Source: an uncultured Clostridia bacterium
Lineage (GTDB): Bacteria > Bacillota_A > Clostridia > Oscillospirales > Acutalibacteraceae
Assembly: GCA_937891215.1 (NCBI GenBank)
Contig: CALAEU010000103.1
Coordinates: 1-9,627, forward strand
Length of the DNA stretch: 9,627 bases
Direction: 5' to 3'
The notes beneath the pieces were generated by a model. It was not told the origin of the DNA, did no database searches, and was given only the letters and a program-made list of their open reading frames with translations. The stretch's first letter is position 1. Every line of letters begins with the position of its first letter. A program made the position numbers and the translations under genes. Positions 7,004 to 9,627 of the stretch are shown piece after piece.

Positions 7004-8059
7004 ATGCTACAATTTGACATCGAAAAAATAAGCGTCTGGGAATTTTTACAGAACACAAAAGAGCCTATAATTATGTACGGTACCGGCAATGGTGCTGACA
7101 AAGTCTTTGATGTGTTCCGCGAACTTAATATTGAAGTTACAGGTGTTACCGCAAGTGATGGTTTTGTAAGAGAAAGATATTTTCACGATTTACGCGTTAC
7201 ACCTATAAGTGAATTCTTAGAAAAATATGAAAAATTTGTTGTTATTATAACTTTCGGTTCTTCGCGACCTGAAGTTATTGAAAACATTAAAGAAATCGCG
7301 AAGAAACAGACTGTTTTAGTGCCATGTGTACCTGTTATTGGTAACGAGATTTTTGACAGAAATTTCTTAACAGAAAACAAAGAAAAATTAAACAAAGCAT
7401 ACTCTCTTTTAGTTGACCAGAAATCAAAGGAAGTTTTCAAAAATTATGTAAATTTTCAGTTCAGCGGTAAATTGGATTATCTTTTCGGTATGGAAAGTGA
7501 TATTTCCGAGGCATTCAATAATTATCTGAAATTAGGCGAAAATGAAAACTTTATTGACATTGGGGCTTATCGCGGTGACACAGTAGAGCAATTTTTAAAA
7601 TTTACAAACGGAAAATATAACAACATTTTAGCAATAGAACCGGATTTAAAAACTTATAAAAAACTAGTTGAAAACTGCAAAGATTTAAAGAATTTTGAAG
7701 CTATAAACGGTGCGGTTACCGGTGTTGACGGATTAATTGAATTTTCAAGTGTTGCAGGCAGACAGTCGACTATTGGTAGCGGCATAGAAATTCCTGCATT
7801 TACACTAAATAAATTAGCAGAAAAATTTGTGCCGACTTACATAAAAATAGATGCAGAAGGCGCAGAAATTGACATTTTAAATGGTGGCAAAAAAATTATA
7901 AGTGAATTTAAACCGAAAATTAAAATTGCTACTTATCATAAAAATCGTGATATTTTTGAAATTCCGATTTTACTGAATGAGTTTAACAAAGATTATAAAA
8001 TATATATGTGTCATCACCCATATATTCCTGCGTGGGATACTGATTTTTACTGTGTGTGA
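7004..8059 (+). CDS. FkbM-family SAM-dependent methyltransferase with N-terminal Rossmann-like domain
   Basis: The 351-residue protein has two parts. Residues about 20-115 look like a small nucleotide- or cofactor-binding Rossmann unit (IIMYGTGNGADKVFDVF at 22-38, glycine-rich GTGNGA). This unit often precedes sugar-modifying domains in Firmicutes. Residues about 155-345 are an FkbM-type methyltransferase: SAM-binding motif NFIDIGAYRGDTVEQFL (182-198), acidic motif LAIEPD (209-214) and the family hallmark YIKIDAEGAEIDILNGG (279-295). FkbM enzymes usually O-methylate hydroxyls on sugars or natural products; the substrate here cannot be read from sequence. The C-terminus is His/aromatic-rich (MCHHPYIPAWDTDFYCV). 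AAAGGA (6991-6996) lies 7 nt before the ATG. The stop codon overlaps the ribosome binding site of the next gene, so the two are coupled. No glycosyltransferases are visible nearby. Confidence 0.88.
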   Translation: MLQFDIEKISVWEFLQNTKEPIIMYGTGNGADKVFDVFRELNIEVTGVTASDGFVRERYFHDLRVTPISEFLEKYEKFVVIITFGSSRPEVIENIKEIAKKQTVLVPCVPVIGNEIFDRNFLTENKEKLNKAYSLLVDQKSKEVFKNYVNFQFSGKLDYLFGMESDISEAFNNYLKLGENENFIDIGAYRGDTVEQFLKFTNGKYNNILAIEPDLKTYKKLVENCKDLKNFEAINGAVTGVDGLIEFSSVAGRQSTIGSGIEIPAFTLNKLAEKFVPTYIKIDAEGAEIDILNGGKKIISEFKPKIKIATYHKNRDIFEIPILLNEFNKDYKIYMCHHPYIPAWDTDFYCV

Positions 8060-8061
8060 GG
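8058..8061 (+). promoter_or_regulatory. Ribosome binding site deciding the second methyltransferase start
   Basis: GAGG begins inside the TGA stop of the upstream gene and lies 6 nt before ATG 8068. A GTG at 8056 in the same frame overlaps this site and has no upstream motif of its own, so ATG 8068 is preferred. Confidence 0.75.
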
Positions 8062-8067
8062 TATAAA

Positions 8068-9222
8068 ATGAACGATATAAAACAACTTATTTTAAATGAA
8101 CGCGAAGATATTATTAAAATATCTGTCAGTTCACCATTCTCAAAAAACGAGGAATTCAACAAAATTACGATAAGACCTGTAATTATTAAAAACAAACCTT
8201 GTTTTCAGGCAGAAAGATTTAAAAACAATCAGGTTTTTCATCTTAATATCCCCCAAGCAGAGTTTTCGGCATTTTTAGAACAAATCACAGAAAAATATGC
8301 TCAGATATGTGTTTTTAAGACTGGTGTTACTGTTACTTTTGCTATTTCTAAAAACGGAAAAATCAAAAGAAGTGAAAGTAAAAATAATTTGAGCAAAAAA
8401 GCCGGAAATGCCGAAAACAACAGACAAAAGGAATATATTTTCAACGAAGGCGAAAACATACCCCCACTTGTTGATTTAGGTGTATTTACAAGCGATTTTA
8501 AAATTGTAAAAAGTAAGTATGACAAGTTCAAGCAAATTAACAGATTTATTGAGATTGTCAATGATGCCTTTTCTAATGATACGAATGAAAGTATTACTAT
8601 TCTTGATTTTGGTTGCGGTAAGAGTTATTTAACATTTATTATTTACTATTATTTCAGAGAAATAAAAAAGAAAAATGTAAAAATTATTGGCTACGACCTT
8701 AAAAAAGATGTTGTTGAAAGCTGTAATAAAATAGCAGAGAAATACGGTTACGATAATTTAAAATTCGTTGTCAGTGATGTTACAAAAGATGTGCTTTACA
8801 GAGAGCCAATTGATATGGTAATTTCTTTACACGCTTGTGACACCGCAACAGATTTTGCACTTAATTATGCAATCAGGAAAAATGTAAAATATATTTTCTC
8901 TGTACCTTGTTGCCAACACGAAGTTAATAAAACGATTAAAAAAGGTGGCGATTTTGACATTCTTTTAAAACACGGACTTATTAAAGAAAGAATGTCGGCA
9001 CTTCTTACTGACTCAATAAGAGCGGGTATTTTAGAAGATATGGGTTACAGCGTTGATGTACTTGAGTTTGTCGATTTTTCGCATTCACCAAAGAACATAA
9101 TGTTAAGAGCAAAAAAGACTAAAAAGGAAAGCGATAAAAACAGAAAGCAAATTAAAGAATTACAAGAAAAATACCAATTCAATCAAAAACTTTATAATCT
9201 GGTAGGTGACGGTAATGAATAA
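8068..9222 (+). CDS. Class I SAM-dependent methyltransferase, Methyltransf_32-like
   Basis: The 384-residue protein starts MNDIKQLILNERED. Residues about 1-125 form an uncharacterised N-terminal domain with RPVIIKNKPCFQAERF and QVFHLN, ending in a Lys/Asn-rich linker (about 97-123). The catalytic domain carries SAM motif I ILDFGCGKSYLTF (178-190), IIGYDL (206-211), and two distinctive motifs: SLHACDTATDFAL (253-265) and SVPCCQHE (278-285). This HACDTATD plus PCCQHE combination is what I recall for the Methyltransf_32 group, which includes eukaryotic METTL25-type proteins and poorly characterised bacterial members. An RNA or protein substrate is possible but not shown. The C-terminal tail (about 350-384) is highly charged. 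The gene ends with an 8-nt overlap into the following small membrane gene. The methyltransferase fold is certain; the precise family and substrate are tentative. Confidence 0.85.
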   Translation: MNDIKQLILNEREDIIKISVSSPFSKNEEFNKITIRPVIIKNKPCFQAERFKNNQVFHLNIPQAEFSAFLEQITEKYAQICVFKTGVTVTFAISKNGKIKRSESKNNLSKKAGNAENNRQKEYIFNEGENIPPLVDLGVFTSDFKIVKSKYDKFKQINRFIEIVNDAFSNDTNESITILDFGCGKSYLTFIIYYYFREIKKKNVKIIGYDLKKDVVESCNKIAEKYGYDNLKFVVSDVTKDVLYREPIDMVISLHACDTATDFALNYAIRKNVKYIFSVPCCQHEVNKTIKKGGDFDILLKHGLIKERMSALLTDSIRAGILEDMGYSVDVLEFVDFSHSPKNIMLRAKKTKKESDKNRKQIKELQEKYQFNQKLYNLVGDGNE

Positions 9223-9442
9223 CAAAAAGAAAATGATTGCTCCAATTTTAATAACCATTTTTGTAATATCATATTACATTTTTTATTTTTGTGTGCTATG
9301 TAGCGTATTTTCAGAAAGCATTGTTCTTTTAATACTTTTGGGTATTATTCCAATATCACTTTCTATTGGAATGTTATATGTTTGCATTCAAAGAATTAAA
9401 GAAATAAAAGGTGGCGAAGAAGATGATATTAGTAAATACTGA
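9215..9442 (+). CDS. Small two-helix membrane protein of unknown function
   Basis: I do not recognise this 75-residue protein. It begins MNNKKKMIAP, has two hydrophobic segments (about 8-31 and 36-58) separated by a short polar turn (FSES), and ends in a charged tail (RIKEIKGGEEDDISKY). The basic N-terminus suggests a hairpin with both ends in the cytoplasm. The ATG at 9215 follows AGGTGA (9204-9209) with a 5-nt spacer. A GTG at 9206 in frame lies within that site and is unlikely. It overlaps the preceding methyltransferase by 8 nt and the following ybjQ-like gene by 20 nt, so all three are probably made from one transcript. Such proteins are often seen beside YbjQ genes in Firmicutes, but that is only an impression. 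Confidence 0.75.
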   Translation: MNNKKKMIAPILITIFVISYYIFYFCVLCSVFSESIVLLILLGIIPISLSIGMLYVCIQRIKEIKGGEEDDISKY

Positions 9443-9627
9443 TTACATCACGGGAAAAGAATTAGAAATGTTAGGTTTAGTGCGTGGTAGCACCATAAGA
9501 AGTAAAAACGTTGTTAAAGACATTACACAAGGCTTAAAAACAATCGTTGGTGGCGAATTAAAAGCATACAACGATATGATGAACGAAGCAAGAGCATTAG
9601 CAACTAAAAGAATGGTTGAAGATGCCG
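9423..9627 (+). CDS. YbjQ/UPF0145 family protein, 5' part only
   Basis: The visible 68 residues match the N-terminal two thirds of the YbjQ/UPF0145 family (about 105 residues, sometimes called a putative heavy-metal-binding domain). The match covers MILVNTDYITGKELEMLGLV, then RGSTIRSKNVVKDITQGLK, the conserved IVGGELKAYNDMMNEAR (41-57) and ALATKRMVEDA at the edge. The missing part should carry the usual GANAVIGV-type segment. Family members form rings in crystal structures, but their cellular function is unsettled. The ATG at 9423 is preceded by AAAGGTGG (9407-9414) with an 8-nt spacer, within the end of the small membrane gene. The reading frame remains open at the last base. Confidence 0.88.
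   Translation, partial: MILVNTDYITGKELEMLGLVRGSTIRSKNVVKDITQGLKTIVGGELKAYNDMMNEARALATKRMVEDA

Noticed and set aside
8301..8561. Minus-strand hydrophobic open frame within the second methyltransferase
   Set aside because: Leu/Ser/Phe-rich translation is the usual antisense shadow of a Lys/Asn/Glu-rich gene, and no promoter or ribosome binding site supports it.
1..9627. Mobile element, phage, toxin-antitoxin or defence system
   Set aside because: No transposase, integrase, nuclease, toxin or terminal inverted repeats were found. Every gene belongs to transport, SPFH, methyltransferase or YbjQ families, apart from one unrecognised small membrane protein.

Overview
The window is AT-rich, low-GC DNA with short intergenic gaps and strong GGAGG/GGTGA-type ribosome binding sites. 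Protein relatives (a clostridial-style PotABCD operon, an HflK with a long multi-membrane N-terminus, YbjQ) suggest a chromosomal segment of an anaerobic Firmicute, probably a Clostridia gut-type organism. This assignment is inferred from gene style, not from a marker gene. I see no phage, transposase, CRISPR or plasmid signature.

The left part (1 to about 2630, minus strand) is an hflK-hflC pair. It encodes two SPFH (band 7) membrane proteins that in other bacteria form a cage around the FtsH protease. HflC runs off the left edge. HflK carries about 265 extra N-terminal residues with six predicted membrane helices before its usual anchor. The pair has its own extended -10 promoter at about 2605. 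Between it and the next operon lie a rho-independent terminator and an abutting array of six 7-bp repeats.

The middle (2780 to 6837, minus strand) is a complete polyamine ABC importer operon, potA-potB-potC-potD: ATPase, two permeases and the binding protein. Genes are 17 bp apart, overlapping by 4 bp, and 1 bp apart. The candidate promoter has its -10 inside a perfect 26-bp AT palindrome. PotD seems to be held to the membrane by a C-terminal helix rather than by a lipid.

The right part (7004 to the end, plus strand) is a divergently transcribed, tightly coupled gene set: an FkbM-type methyltransferase with an N-terminal Rossmann-like domain, a second SAM-dependent methyltransferase with a Methyltransf_32-like motif set, a 75-residue two-helix membrane protein, and the start of a YbjQ/UPF0145 protein cut by the window edge. 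Overlapping stop and start signals suggest cotranscription, but the common role is unknown.

Overall the window is mostly housekeeping and transport. I found no convincing new defence or mobile system. The best leads are the HflK membrane extension, the heptamer array fused to the terminator, the C-terminally anchored PotD, the palindrome over the pot promoter, and the uncharacterised methyltransferase gene set.
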